Source: UBA4615 sp964399635 (GTDB lineage Bacteria > Pseudomonadota > Gammaproteobacteria > Burkholderiales > Burkholderiaceae_E). From it: DNA of 64,000 nt. Below are positions 23,619 to 36,128 of the stretch, in pieces. Location: contig CAYNRU010000014.1 in assembly GCA_964399635.1 (NCBI GenBank), positions 1 through 64,000 of the forward strand. Direction: 5' to 3'. The first letter of the stretch is position 1, and each line of letters starts with the position of its first letter. The notes below the pieces were generated by a model, which saw only the letters and a program-made list of their open reading frames with translations, was not told the DNA's origin and did no database searches. The translations under genes and the position numbers were made by a program.

Positions 23619-25043
23619 TCAGCGCGCCACCGCCTGGACGGCGGCCGGATCCCAGCCGCCGCCCAGCGCCCGGTACAGCTGGATCACCGAGCCATAGGTG
23701 GCGGCGGTGGCCTGCGCGAGCTGAAGCTCTGCGTCGAACAGCACGCGCTGCGAGTCCAGCACCTCGAAGTAGCTCGAGATTCCGTTGAGGTAGCGCAGGT
23801 CCACCAGGCGCAGCCGCTCGCGGCTTGCGGCGACGATGCGCTCGAGCGCGGCGCGCTGCTCGCGCCGCTTCTGGTAGCCGACGAGCGCGTCCTCGACCTC
23901 GCGCAGCGCGGTCTGCACCGAGCGGCCGTACTCCTGCACCGCGATCCGCTGCCGGGTCGCCGCGGCGTCGAGGTTGGCCTCGAGGCGCCCGCCGGTCAGC
24001 ACAGGCAGCGTGATGCCCGGCGTCACCGCGTAGCCCAGGCGGCCGGCGTCGAGCAGCTGCGAGAGTTGCGGGCTGATGATCCCGAGGAAGCCGGTCAGCG
24101 ATACCGTCGGCAGGAACGCCTTGCGCGCGGCGTCGACATCGGCGGCGCTCGCGGCCACCGCGCGCTCGGCTGCGATGATGTCGGGGCGCCGGCGCAGCAG
24201 GTCCGAGGGCAGGCCCGCGGGCAGTTCGGCTGGCACCGGTACCTCGGTCAGGCGGCGCGTGCGCGCGATCGGGCCGGGGTTGCGGCCGAGCAGCAGCGAC
24301 AGCCCGCTCTCGGCGACGGCGCGCTGCCGCTCGAGCTCGCTGATCGCCTGCTCGGCCTGAGCCAGCGATGTCTGCGCCTGGGTGACGTCGACCATCGACA
24401 CCACGCCGGCGTCGAAGCGCAGCTTCACCAGCCGCAGGCCGTCGCGCCGCGTCTCGGCCGTGCGGCGCGACACCGACAGCTGCTGGTCGACCTGCAGCAG
24501 GTCGAGGTAGCCCTGCGCGACCTGCGCGGCGAGGCTGAGCTCGGCCGCGCGGCGCAGGGCCGAGGCGGCCTCGACGTTGCGCTCGGCCGAGTCGACCAGC
24601 GAGCGGATGCGGCCCCAGAGGTCGATCTCCCAGGACGGCACCGCGAGCCCCGCCGTGTACGACTCGCTGCGGCGGTTGGTGTTCGCGTCGAAGGGCGAGG
24701 GCGTGCGCTGCGCGGTCGCGCTCGCGTCGGCGGCGACGGTGGGCACGAGCAAGCCGCGGGCCAGCCCGTACTGCGCGCGCGCCAGCTCCACCCGCTCGGC
24801 GGCGATCCGCAGGTCGCGATTGTTGCGCAGTGCTTCGGCGACAAGCGCGTCGAGCTCGGTGCTGTCGAAGACCGCGCCGAGCGGCCGTTCGGCGAGGCTG
24901 CCGGCGAGCGGTGTCTGCGCGGCCCAGCCCGAGGGCAGCGGCGGGTCGAGCGCAGGGGCGGCGGGCTGCGGTGCGCTCCCGGCGCAGCCGGCGAGCAGCG
25001 CGGCGCCGACGACAGCGGCGAGGGCGCTCCGGGGCGCGCTCAT
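23619..25043 (-). CDS. RND efflux outer-membrane lipoprotein, NodT/OprM family
   Basis: A 474-residue outer-membrane channel. The signal ends at lipobox LLAGC. Two outer-membrane efflux repeats follow: YGLARGLLVPTVAADASA with SWEIDLWGRIRSLVD, then DVDAARKAFLPTVSLTGF. It also shows ALREVEDALVGY and LRYLNGISSYFEVLDSQR, classic OprM-family text. It forms the trimeric exit duct for the pump encoded just upstream. The ATG overlaps the pump stop codon by four bases, so expression is coupled. Confidence 0.94.
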   Translation of the reverse strand: MSAPRSALAAVVGAALLAGCAGSAPQPAAPALDPPLPSGWAAQTPLAGSLAERPLGAVFDSTELDALVAEALRNNRDLRIAAERVELARAQYGLARGLLVPTVAADASATAQRTPSPFDANTNRRSESYTAGLAVPSWEIDLWGRIRSLVDSAERNVEAASALRRAAELSLAAQVAQGYLDLLQVDQQLSVSRRTAETRRDGLRLVKLRFDAGVVSMVDVTQAQTSLAQAEQAISELERQRAVAESGLSLLLGRNPGPIARTRRLTEVPVPAELPAGLPSDLLRRRPDIIAAERAVAASAADVDAARKAFLPTVSLTGFLGIISPQLSQLLDAGRLGYAVTPGITLPVLTGGRLEANLDAAATRQRIAVQEYGRSVQTALREVEDALVGYQKRREQRAALERIVAASRERLRLVDLRYLNGISSYFEVLDSQRVLFDAELQLAQATAATYGSVIQLYRALGGGWDPAAVQAVAR

Positions 25044-28000
25044 GCGTGTTCCCCGTCGTGCGGCGCCGCCGGCACGGCGGCGGCCGCCCCGCCGTTGGGT
25101 GCCTTCGCGGCCGGCGGCGGTCGCTTGCCGCCTATCCAGGTCGTGACGAGAAAATAGAACAGCGGCGTGAAGAACACGCCCACCAGCGTCGCAGCCAGCA
25201 TGCCGCCGAGGATGCCGGTCCCCACCGAATGCTGGGTCGCGGCGCCCGCGCCGTCGGCCTTCACCAGCGGCAGCACGCCGAGGATGAAGGCCAGCGAGGT
25301 CATCACGATCGGGCGCAGGCGCTGGCGGCCCGCGTCGATCGCCGCATCCAGCGCGCTCATGCCGGCCTCGTACTGCTGCTTGGCGAACTCGACGATCAGG
25401 ATGCCGTTCTTGCCGGCGAGGCCGACCAGCGTGATCAGCGACACCTGGAAGAACACGTCGTTCGGGCTCGCGCGCATCAGCAGCGCGATCAGCGCGCCGA
25501 GGATGGCGATCGGCACGATGAGGAACACCGCCACCGGCAGGCTGAAGCTCTCGTAGAGCGCCGCGAGGAACAGGAACACGAAGATCAGCGACAGCACGAA
25601 GATGCCGCCTGCCTGGCCGCCCGCCACGCGCTCCTGCAGCGACTGCCCGGACCACTCGAAGGCCGTGCCCTCTGGCAGCTTGTCGGCCGAGATCGCCTCC
25701 ATCGCGAGCAGCGCCTCGCCCGAGGCGCGGCCCGGGGCGGGCGCGCCGTTCAGCTGCACCGACGGATAGCCGTTGTAGCGGGTCAGCGCGATCGGCGCCG
25801 AGCGCCACTCGGCCTTCATCAGCGCGGCCAGCGGCACCAGGTTGCCCTCGGCGTTGCGGATCTGGAAGCGCTGTAGCGCTGCCGGGTCGGCGCGGAACGC
25901 CTGCTCGGCCTGCAGCTTGACCTTCAGGCTGGTGCCGAACGCCGTGAACTGGTTGACGAAGGACGAGCCGAGCAGGCTGCCGAGCGTCGCGTACAGGTCG
26001 GACAGCGGCACGCCGAGCGCCTTGGCCTTGTTTCGGTCGACATCGAGGAAGAGCGTCTGCACGTTGGGGGCCGCGACGCTGCGCACCGCGAAGAGCGCCG
26101 GATCCTCCTGCGCGGCGCTCACGATCTGCGCGACTGTCGCGTCGAGCTTGGCGCGGTCGCCGTCGGTCGACAGCAGCCGGTAGTCGAAGCCGGCCACCGA
26201 GCCCATGCCCGATATCGGCGGCTCGTTGAGCGCGAAGACCCGCGCCTCGGGGATCGCGAGCAGCTGGCGGTTGAGCCGCTGCAGCACCTTCGAGACGTGC
26301 TGGCCTTCGCCCCGACGCTCGTCCCAGGGCTTGAGGGTCGCGAACACGAAGGCCTGGTTCGCGTAGCGGTAGAAGATCGAGAAGCCGACGATTGCGATCG
26401 ACTCCTGGACCGTCTCCTCCTTCGCGAGGATCGCCTCTGCCTTCTTCAGCGCCTCGCGCGTGCGCTCGACCGAGGCGCCCGCGGGGGCGTCCACCACCAC
26501 GTAGATCGTGCCCTTGTCCTCCTCGGGCACGAAGCCGCCGGGGATGACCTTGAACAGGAAGACCATGCCGCCGATCAACAGGCCATAGACCACCAGGAAC
26601 AGCAGCTTGCGCGACAGGATGCCGCCGACCGCGCTCGCGTAACCGTCGGTGACGCGGTTGAAGATCCGGTCGAAGACCTGGATGGGCCGCAGCTTGGTCA
26701 TGCCGGGCTTGAGGATCAGCGCACACAGCGCGGGCGTGAGCGTGAGCGCCGTGATCGCCGACAGCAGCGTGGAGATGGTGATGGTGATCGCGAACTGCTT
26801 GTAGAGCGTGCCGGTTACGCCGCCGAGGAAGGCGATCGGCACGAACACCGCGCAGATCACCGCGGTGACGCCCACGATCGCGCCGCCGATGCCCTGCATC
26901 GCCTTGCGGGCCGCCACGCGCGCGTCGCAGTGCTCGTCGTGCATGATCTTCTCGACCGCCTCGACGACCACGATGGCGTCGTCGACCACGATGCCGATCG
27001 CCAGCACCATGCCGAACAGCGTGAGCATGTTGATCGAGAAGCCGGCGACGAGCAGGCCCGCGAGCGTGCCGACGATGGACACCGGGATCGCGATCAGCGG
27101 GATGATCGTTGCGCGCAGGCTGCCGAGGAACAGGTAGACCACCACCAGCACGAGCAGGAAGGCCTCGACGAAGGTGTGCAGCACCAGCTCGATCGAGGCG
27201 TTCACGAACTTGGTGGTGTCGTACGAGACCTGCCAGCGGATCTCGGGCGGGAAGCCCGCGGCCAGCGCGTCCATCTTCGTGCGTAGCGCCTTGGCCAGTT
27301 CCAGCGCGTTGGCGCCCGGACGCAAGTACACGCCCATCGCGACCGCCGGCTTACCGTTCAGGCGCGACTCGAACTGGTAGTCGTCGGCGCCGAGCTCCAC
27401 GCGCGCGACATCGCGCACCCGCACCACCGAGCCGTCGGCCAGCGCGCGGATCACGATGTCGGCGAACTGCTCGACCTCGACCAGGCTGCCCGCGGTCTGC
27501 ACCGGGAAGGTCAGCGCCTGGCCGCGGTCGGCCGGCGCCTGGCCGATCTCGCCGACCGGGAAGTTCTGGTTCTGCTCGCGGACCGCGGCGATCACCTCGT
27601 TGACGCTCAGCCGATACTTGGCGAGCCGGTCCGGATCCACCCACAGCCGCATCGCGTAGGGTGCGGCGAACAGCGTGACGTCACCGGCGCCGGGCAGGCG
27701 CTTCAGCTCGTTGACGATCTGGCTGTTGGCGAGGTTCGCGATGTAGGTCGCGTCGAAGCGCGGATCCTCGGACTGCAGCACCACCACCTGCAGGATCTGC
27801 GGGTTGGTCTTGTCCACGCGCAGGCCCTGGCGCAGCACCTCCTGCGGCAGCAGCGGCTCGACCCGCTTGGAGCGGTTGCTGACCTCGACCGCGGCGAGGT
27901 TCAGGTCGGTGCCCGGCTCGAAGTACACCTGCAGCTGCATCAGTCCGCTGGCCGACGAGGTGGACTGCATGTACAGCAGCCCGGGGATGCCGTTCATCTC

Positions 28001-28198
28001 GCGCTCGAGGGGCGCGGCGACCGTGGTCTCCAGCGTCTCGGGGCTCGCGCCCGGATAGACGGCGGTGATCTGCACCTGCGGCGGCGCGACGCTCGGATAC
28101 TGCTCGACGGCGAGCTGGGTGCCGCCCAGCACGCCCAGCAGCGAGATGATGATCGCGATGACGGTCGCGAAGACGGGACGATCGACGAAGAAGCCCAT
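25040..28198 (-). CDS. multidrug efflux RND transporter, HAE1 (AcrB/MexB-like)
   Basis: A 1052-residue inner-membrane proton antiporter. MGFFVDRPVFATVIAI is the typical N-terminus. The proton-relay pair is in GIVVDDAIVVVEAVE (TM4), PIAFLGGVTGTLYKQFA is TM5-6, and ALYESFSLPVAVFLIVPIA falls in the second half. Two large periplasmic loops are present, as in AcrB. The start at 28198 is fixed by family alignment; the upstream in-frame sequence is the Pro/Ala-rich adaptor tail region read in another frame. It lies 14 bases after the adaptor gene and overlaps the channel gene. Confidence 0.95.
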   Translation of the reverse strand: MGFFVDRPVFATVIAIIISLLGVLGGTQLAVEQYPSVAPPQVQITAVYPGASPETLETTVAAPLEREMNGIPGLLYMQSTSSASGLMQLQVYFEPGTDLNLAAVEVSNRSKRVEPLLPQEVLRQGLRVDKTNPQILQVVVLQSEDPRFDATYIANLANSQIVNELKRLPGAGDVTLFAAPYAMRLWVDPDRLAKYRLSVNEVIAAVREQNQNFPVGEIGQAPADRGQALTFPVQTAGSLVEVEQFADIVIRALADGSVVRVRDVARVELGADDYQFESRLNGKPAVAMGVYLRPGANALELAKALRTKMDALAAGFPPEIRWQVSYDTTKFVNASIELVLHTFVEAFLLVLVVVYLFLGSLRATIIPLIAIPVSIVGTLAGLLVAGFSINMLTLFGMVLAIGIVVDDAIVVVEAVEKIMHDEHCDARVAARKAMQGIGGAIVGVTAVICAVFVPIAFLGGVTGTLYKQFAITITISTLLSAITALTLTPALCALILKPGMTKLRPIQVFDRIFNRVTDGYASAVGGILSRKLLFLVVYGLLIGGMVFLFKVIPGGFVPEEDKGTIYVVVDAPAGASVERTREALKKAEAILAKEETVQESIAIVGFSIFYRYANQAFVFATLKPWDERRGEGQHVSKVLQRLNRQLLAIPEARVFALNEPPISGMGSVAGFDYRLLSTDGDRAKLDATVAQIVSAAQEDPALFAVRSVAAPNVQTLFLDVDRNKAKALGVPLSDLYATLGSLLGSSFVNQFTAFGTSLKVKLQAEQAFRADPAALQRFQIRNAEGNLVPLAALMKAEWRSAPIALTRYNGYPSVQLNGAPAPGRASGEALLAMEAISADKLPEGTAFEWSGQSLQERVAGGQAGGIFVLSLIFVFLFLAALYESFSLPVAVFLIVPIAILGALIALLMRASPNDVFFQVSLITLVGLAGKNGILIVEFAKQQYEAGMSALDAAIDAGRQRLRPIVMTSLAFILGVLPLVKADGAGAATQHSVGTGILGGMLAATLVGVFFTPLFYFLVTTWIGGKRPPPAAKAPNGGAAAAVPAAPHDGEHA

Positions 28199-28212
28199 GA
28201 CGCGGCCCCGCG

Positions 28213-29511
28213 TCAGGGTCTGGCGGACGGCGCAGCCGCAGGCGGCGCAAGCGCGGCCGGCGGGGCTGGCGCGCCGGGCGGCGCCGTGGCGGACGGGGCC
28301 GCCTGACTGCCCGGCGACACGGCCCGCACGGCTCCGGCAACCGCGGCCGCGCCCGGCTTCGGCGTCCATGGCACGGTCTTCACCGGCGCGCCCGGCTGCA
28401 GCTTCTGGTAGCCGTCGACCACCACCGTCTCGCCCGCGCCCAGCCCCCGTTCGATGATCCAGTCATCGCGCAGCCACTGGCCGACGACGAGGTCGCGCCG
28501 CGTCGCCCGGCCTTCCTTGTCGATCACCCAGGCGATATGCCCGGTCGGCGTCTTGATCACCGCCTGCTGTGGGATGAGGATGGTGTCCGGACGCTTGGCC
28601 GAGATGAACTCGACGCGCACGAACATGCCGGGCAGCAAGCTCTGACCGGGATTGGGCATGACCGCGCGCAGGCTGATCGTGCCGGTGTTCGGGTCGACCC
28701 GCGAGTCGGTGAAGTCGAGCTTGCCCAGCCGGTCGTACTGCGTGCCGTCCGGCAGGAACACGCGCGCCTGCGAGCCGCCATCGGCCTCGCGGATCTCGCC
28801 GGTCGACATCGCCCGCCTGAAGATCAGCGCATCGCGGTCGGCCATCGTGAAGTTCACGTACACCGGCTCGAGCCGGTCGATGGTGGTCAGGTGGGTCGCC
28901 TCGCCCTTGCCGACCAGCCGGCCCTCGGGCACGAGCGTCGCGCCGATGCGGCCCGACTCGTTCGCCACCACGCGGGTGTAGCCGAGATTGATCTGGGCCC
29001 GCTCGACCGCGCCGCGGGCGCTCGCGAGCAGCGCCTCGTTCTGCTTGACCGCGGTGACCGCGTCATCGTAGTCCTGCCGGCTGATCGCGTTCTCCTTTAC
29101 CAGCGGCGCGTAACGCGATTCGCGCGAGCGCGCGTTGGCGAGGTTGGCTTCGGCGCGCGCCACCTCCGCGCGGGCGTCGTTCAGCACCGTCTGGTAAGGG
29201 GTTGGGTCGATGGTGTAGAGCAGCTGGCCGCGCCGGACCTCCGCGCCCTCGGTGAAGTGCCGCTTCTCGAGGATCCCCTCGACACGGGCGCGGACCTCGA
29301 CCGAGCGGAAGGCCGCGACTCGGCCGACGTGCTCCTGGATGACCGGCACGGTCTCGGAGCGCGACGCGGACACTCGCAGCTCGGCGGGCGGTCGGACGGC
29401 GGGGGCGGGCGGTTCGGGCTTGCCGCAGGCGGCGAGAAGGAGCGCGCAGGCGAGGAGGGGGGCCACGGCGCGGGCGCGACCACCGTGCACGGGGGAGGGG
29501 TATCGAGGCAT
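28213..29511 (-). CDS. RND efflux periplasmic adaptor (membrane fusion protein)
   Basis: A 432-residue AcrA/MexA-like lipoprotein, with lipobox LLAAC near residue 29. VEVRARVEGILEKRHFTEGAEV is the first lipoyl half, a coiled hairpin follows (NARSRESRYAPLVKENAISRQDYDDAV), then INLGYTRVVANESGRIG and the beta-barrel. The last 50 residues are an unusual Pro/Ala-rich tail beyond the membrane-proximal domain. It bridges the pump and the outer channel and is first in the three-gene operon. No local regulator gene is seen. Confidence 0.94.
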   Translation of the reverse strand: MPRYPSPVHGGRARAVAPLLACALLLAACGKPEPPAPAVRPPAELRVSASRSETVPVIQEHVGRVAAFRSVEVRARVEGILEKRHFTEGAEVRRGQLLYTIDPTPYQTVLNDARAEVARAEANLANARSRESRYAPLVKENAISRQDYDDAVTAVKQNEALLASARGAVERAQINLGYTRVVANESGRIGATLVPEGRLVGKGEATHLTTIDRLEPVYVNFTMADRDALIFRRAMSTGEIREADGGSQARVFLPDGTQYDRLGKLDFTDSRVDPNTGTISLRAVMPNPGQSLLPGMFVRVEFISAKRPDTILIPQQAVIKTPTGHIAWVIDKEGRATRRDLVVGQWLRDDWIIERGLGAGETVVVDGYQKLQPGAPVKTVPWTPKPGAAAVAGAVRAVSPGSQAAPSATAPPGAPAPPAALAPPAAAPSARP

Positions 29512-29648
29512 GGCGGGTGCGGCCCGTGTGTGCGGCCGCGGCGAGACTGCCGTGCCCGACGCCGGACCGGGTGTTCTGGAGGGTGGGCCCGATGATACAA
29601 CCCGTCATTGGGCCGTGCGTGCGCCCGGCGTGCGCGGCACGGGCGTCG

Positions 29649-30131
29649 TCAGTGCCTGAACGCCCAGATCCGGTAGAGCGTGTAGTTCAGGACCGTCGTG
29701 ACGGCGGTCGCCAGCACCTGCGCCACCAGGTAGTGCGGTGCGCCCAGACGCAGCGCCGCCTCGAACAGCGCTACGTTGAGCGCCAGCCCCAGCAGCGACA
29801 CCCCCACGAAGCGAAGGAATGAGTGCAGCGTGGCCGCGCGGCCGTGGAAGGTCCAGCGCCGCGACAGCTCGTAGTTGACCAGCACCGCGACCGCGTAGGA
29901 GCCGCCCGAGGCCATCGCTGGGCGCCAGCCGAGGCCGTCGATCAGCAGCGCGAGCAGCGTGTACTGGATCGCCGTGCAGGTGCCGCCGACCAGCAGGAAG
30001 CGCCTGAACGAGCCGCTGGCAGGGCTGCCGCGCGGCGCGGGAGCCTCGACGGGCGGCCGTTTGTCGGATGGCGGGTGGCTCAATCGGATCGACCCTGTCG
30101 GCCGGGGTGTCGGTCGCCGACGATATACCAT
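29649..30131 (-). CDS. GtrA-like family membrane protein
   Basis: A 160-residue protein whose C-terminal 120 residues contain four hydrophobic helices and GtrA-family text: RFLLVGGTCTAIQYTLLALLI, VNYELSRRWTFHG, FLRFVGVSLLGLALNVALF and a final ALNYTLYRIWAF-like end. GtrA proteins help move undecaprenyl-linked sugars or act in cell-wall glycan assembly. The start is uncertain: the ATG at 30131 leaves a long basic leader, and a TTG near 30080 is possible. It is divergent from metH. Confidence 0.82.
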   Translation of the reverse strand: MVYRRRPTPRPTGSIRLSHPPSDKRPPVEAPAPRGSPASGSFRRFLLVGGTCTAIQYTLLALLIDGLGWRPAMASGGSYAVAVLVNYELSRRWTFHGRAATLHSFLRFVGVSLLGLALNVALFEAALRLGAPHYLVAQVLATAVTTVLNYTLYRIWAFRH

Positions 30132-30165
30132 CGCGCTCGTCATGCCGCATCCGGAACGACCCTTC

Positions 30166-33998
<3,833 letters not shown>

Positions 33999-34002
<4 letters not shown>

Positions 34003-34499
34003 CGGGCGCGGGCCAGCCCGGCGCGCGGGCGTCGGCCGACGACGATGGCGGCGTGCCGCCGGGCTTCGTGCCGCTGGGGTTCGGCGAGAACCCCTTCATC
34101 GAGCTGATCGGGCCGCTGTACGGGCACCGCGAGGAGGGCCTGGCCGGGCGCCTGGTGCTGGGCCTGCGGGTGGAGCGTCGCCACTGCAGCCCGTCGGGCT
34201 ACTGCCATGGCGGCATGCTGACCGCGATGGCCGACATGCTGCTGGTGGTTGGCGGCAACCTGCAGAGCGGCCAGCAGCGGTTCATGTCCACGGTCAGCCT
34301 CTCGACCGACTTCCTGGCGCCGGTGCCCCTCGGTGCCTGGCTGCACGGCCGGCTCGACGTGCTGCGCGCCACCCGCAACCTGGTGTTCTGCCAGGGGCTC
34401 TATTCGGTGGGCCCGGACCCGGTGCTGCGGGTCGATGGCATCGTCAAGCCGATCGGCGAGGCGGACCCGCGATTCGCGGCAGAACGTTACTTCGGGTGA
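33999..34499 (+). CDS. PaaI-type hot-dog thioesterase
   Basis: A 166-residue hot-dog-fold thioesterase. CSPSGYCHGGMLTAMADMLL is the PaaI signature (HGG followed by the helix with the catalytic acid), and STDFLAPVPLGAWLHG is the next strand pair. It likely hydrolyses aromatic or short acyl-CoAs. Its ATG overlaps the metH stop (ATGA), so it is translationally coupled to methionine synthase, an odd pairing with no obvious metabolic link. Confidence 0.88.
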
Positions 34500-34702
34500 A
34501 CGATCGTTCCGCTGATGACCCGGCCGGACGCGCATGTGGCCCACCGGGTACGGAGCGCCGCGTGCCGACGCCGCCGGCCCGCGGTTCGCTGAGCTATCCT
34601 TCCGCTCCGGGTCATCCCGGAGGCGCCGATCGCTGCGGCGTCGCTCGCCGGCGCCGACGCGGGCCGGATCCAGAACAACAGACACACGCACAAGGAGCTC
34701 CC

Positions 34703-35026
34703 ATGAAATCGTCCTTCACACGCATCGCCGCCGCCGCCCTGTTCGCGGCCGTGCTTGCGGGCTGTTCGTCCACCCCCACCTCGTCGGGCACCGGCGAGTG
34801 GATCGACGACACCTGGATCACCACCAAGGTCAAGACCCAGCTGATCGGCGACACGACGGTCAGCGGCACCTCGATCAACGTCGAGACCTTCCGCGGCGTG
34901 GTCCAGCTGAGCGGCTTCGCCGCCACGCAGGCCGAGATCAACGCAGCGGTCAAGCTCGCGGGCGGGGTGTCGGGCGTCAAGAGCGTGAAGAACGACATCC
35001 GCCTGCGCTCGGCCACGACGCGCTGA
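34703..35026 (+). CDS. BON-domain lipoprotein (OsmY-like)
   Basis: A 107-residue lipoprotein: lipobox VLAGC at residue 21, a Ser/Thr-rich spacer, then one BON domain from about 35 to 105 (DTWITTKVKTQLIGDT, INVETFRGVVQLSGFA, GVKSVKNDIRL). BON proteins bind membranes or polymers in the periplasm and are often stress-induced. AAGGAG precedes the ATG. The 203-base gap upstream contains a TATCCT hexamer near 34597 that may be its -10. Confidence 0.9.
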   Translation: MKSSFTRIAAAALFAAVLAGCSSTPTSSGTGEWIDDTWITTKVKTQLIGDTTVSGTSINVETFRGVVQLSGFAATQAEINAAVKLAGGVSGVKSVKNDIRLRSATTR

Positions 35027-35067
35027 ACGGTCGGCGCCGCGCGAGCGGCGCCCGGCGGTTGCATGCT

Positions 35068-35098
35068 CACGGGGCGCCTTTGGGCGCCCCGTGCCGTT
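35068..35098. terminator. strong hairpin after the BON lipoprotein
   Basis: A perfect 11-bp stem (CACGGGGCGCC/GGCGCCCCGTG) with loop TTTG is at 35068-35093, between the convergent BON and DUF1840 genes. The following CCGTTAT has no long T-run, so termination is probable but not certain. Confidence 0.6.
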
Positions 35099-35116
35099 AT
35101 GGCGGGGGCCGGAGGG

Positions 35117-35449
35117 TCAGACGCCCCAGGTCACGACCTGGTTGGCCGCCCGCGCGGTCCGCAGCAGGTCGATCAGGGGCCAGGCGCGCTGCGCGAGCGT
35201 CACCGCGGCGCGGCCCTCGCTCCCGGATGCGCCCGCATCGTCCCGGGCAGGCGGGTCGGCGGCAGGTGCGGATTCGGACTGCTCGCGCGCGACCGCGGCC
35301 TGCAGCGCCGCGATCGCCGGCCCCATCTGCTCGACCGTGAAGATGCCTTTCGGGCCGGCGTCCTTGCCGACGATGGCCAGCAGGCGTTCGGCGACCGGGC
35401 CAGTCATGGTCACGGTTCCCGCGGCCTTCGACTTGAACTCGTAGAGCAT
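35117..35449 (-). CDS. DUF1840 domain protein
   Basis: A 110-residue cytosolic protein starting MLYEFKSKAAGTVTMTG, the fixed N-terminus of DUF1840, a family found mainly in beta- and gammaproteobacteria. KGIFTVEQMGPAIAALQ and the C-terminal RAWPLIDLLRTARAANQVVTWGV are the other conserved parts. A Glu/Pro/Ala-rich spacer separates them. Function is unknown. AGGAG precedes the ATG. Confidence 0.88.
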   Translation of the reverse strand: MLYEFKSKAAGTVTMTGPVAERLLAIVGKDAGPKGIFTVEQMGPAIAALQAAVAREQSESAPAADPPARDDAGASGSEGRAAVTLAQRAWPLIDLLRTARAANQVVTWGV

Positions 35450-35510
35450 CCTCGACTCCTCGCGGACCGTGCCGCCGTGCCGCCTTGCCGGTCTGGGCGG
35501 CGGTGGTTGG

Positions 35511-35522
35511 TACCATTATGCG
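35511..35522 (+). promoter_or_regulatory. -10-like hexamer abutting the lipoprotein start
   Basis: TACCAT at 35511-35516 is followed by six bases and the ATG at 35523. TTGCCG lies 20 bases upstream, a poor -35. It predicts a leaderless mRNA for the lipoprotein-MFS pair. Confidence 0.38.
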
Positions 35523-36128
35523 ATGAACCCACGCAGGAGACCCCCGCGCCACGGCGCGGGAACATGCCGGCGCGCAGCGCGCGCGGCCGTGCGGGCCGCG
35601 GCCGCGATCGCCGTCGCGGCGGTGCTGGCGGGCTGCTCGCCCGAGCACGACTGGCGCGAGATCCGCGCCGAGGACGCTCGCTTCCTCGTGATGCTGCCCG
35701 CGCGGCCCTCGACGCTGACCCGCCCCATCGACCTCGACGGCCAGCGGCTCGAGATGACGATGCACGGCGCGCAGGCGCGCGAGGTCTCCTACACGGTCGG
35801 CACCGCCACCTTGCCCGATGTGTCCGACGTCTCGCGCGAGCGCGCGCTCGCCGCGATGCGGCTGGCGATGGTGCGCAACATCGCCGGCACCGAGCGGGCG
35901 TCGCGCCCGGTGGAGGTGGCGCTGGTCGATCCGTCGGGCCAGCCGGTGGGCCGCGTGCAGGGCGTCGAGATCGAGGCGGTCGGGCGCATGCGCGACCGCG
36001 AGGCCGTGCTCGTCGCGCGCTTCGTCGGCACAGGCGCGCAGGTGTGGCAGGCGGTCGTGCTCGGGCCGCAGGTCGGCCGCGAGAACGCGGCGCTGTTTCT
36101 GGAATCGCTCAAGCTGGTGCGCCGGTGA
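35523..36128 (+). CDS. predicted lipoprotein of unknown function
   Basis: A 201-residue protein with a basic N-terminus, a hydrophobic segment and lipobox VLAGC near residue 38. The mature part, DWREIRAEDARFLVMLPARPSTLTRP, begins a beta-rich domain with EVSYTVGTATLPD and ENAALFLESLKLV. It resembles the small outer-membrane or periplasmic domains that begin with a PARP segment, but I assign no family. The start at 35523 is fixed by the signal peptide. Its stop overlaps the GTG of the MFS gene by four bases, so the two are translationally coupled. Confidence 0.75.
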   Translation: MNPRRRPPRHGAGTCRRAARAAVRAAAAIAVAAVLAGCSPEHDWREIRAEDARFLVMLPARPSTLTRPIDLDGQRLEMTMHGAQAREVSYTVGTATLPDVSDVSRERALAAMRLAMVRNIAGTERASRPVEVALVDPSGQPVGRVQGVEIEAVGRMRDREAVLVARFVGTGAQVWQAVVLGPQVGRENAALFLESLKLVRR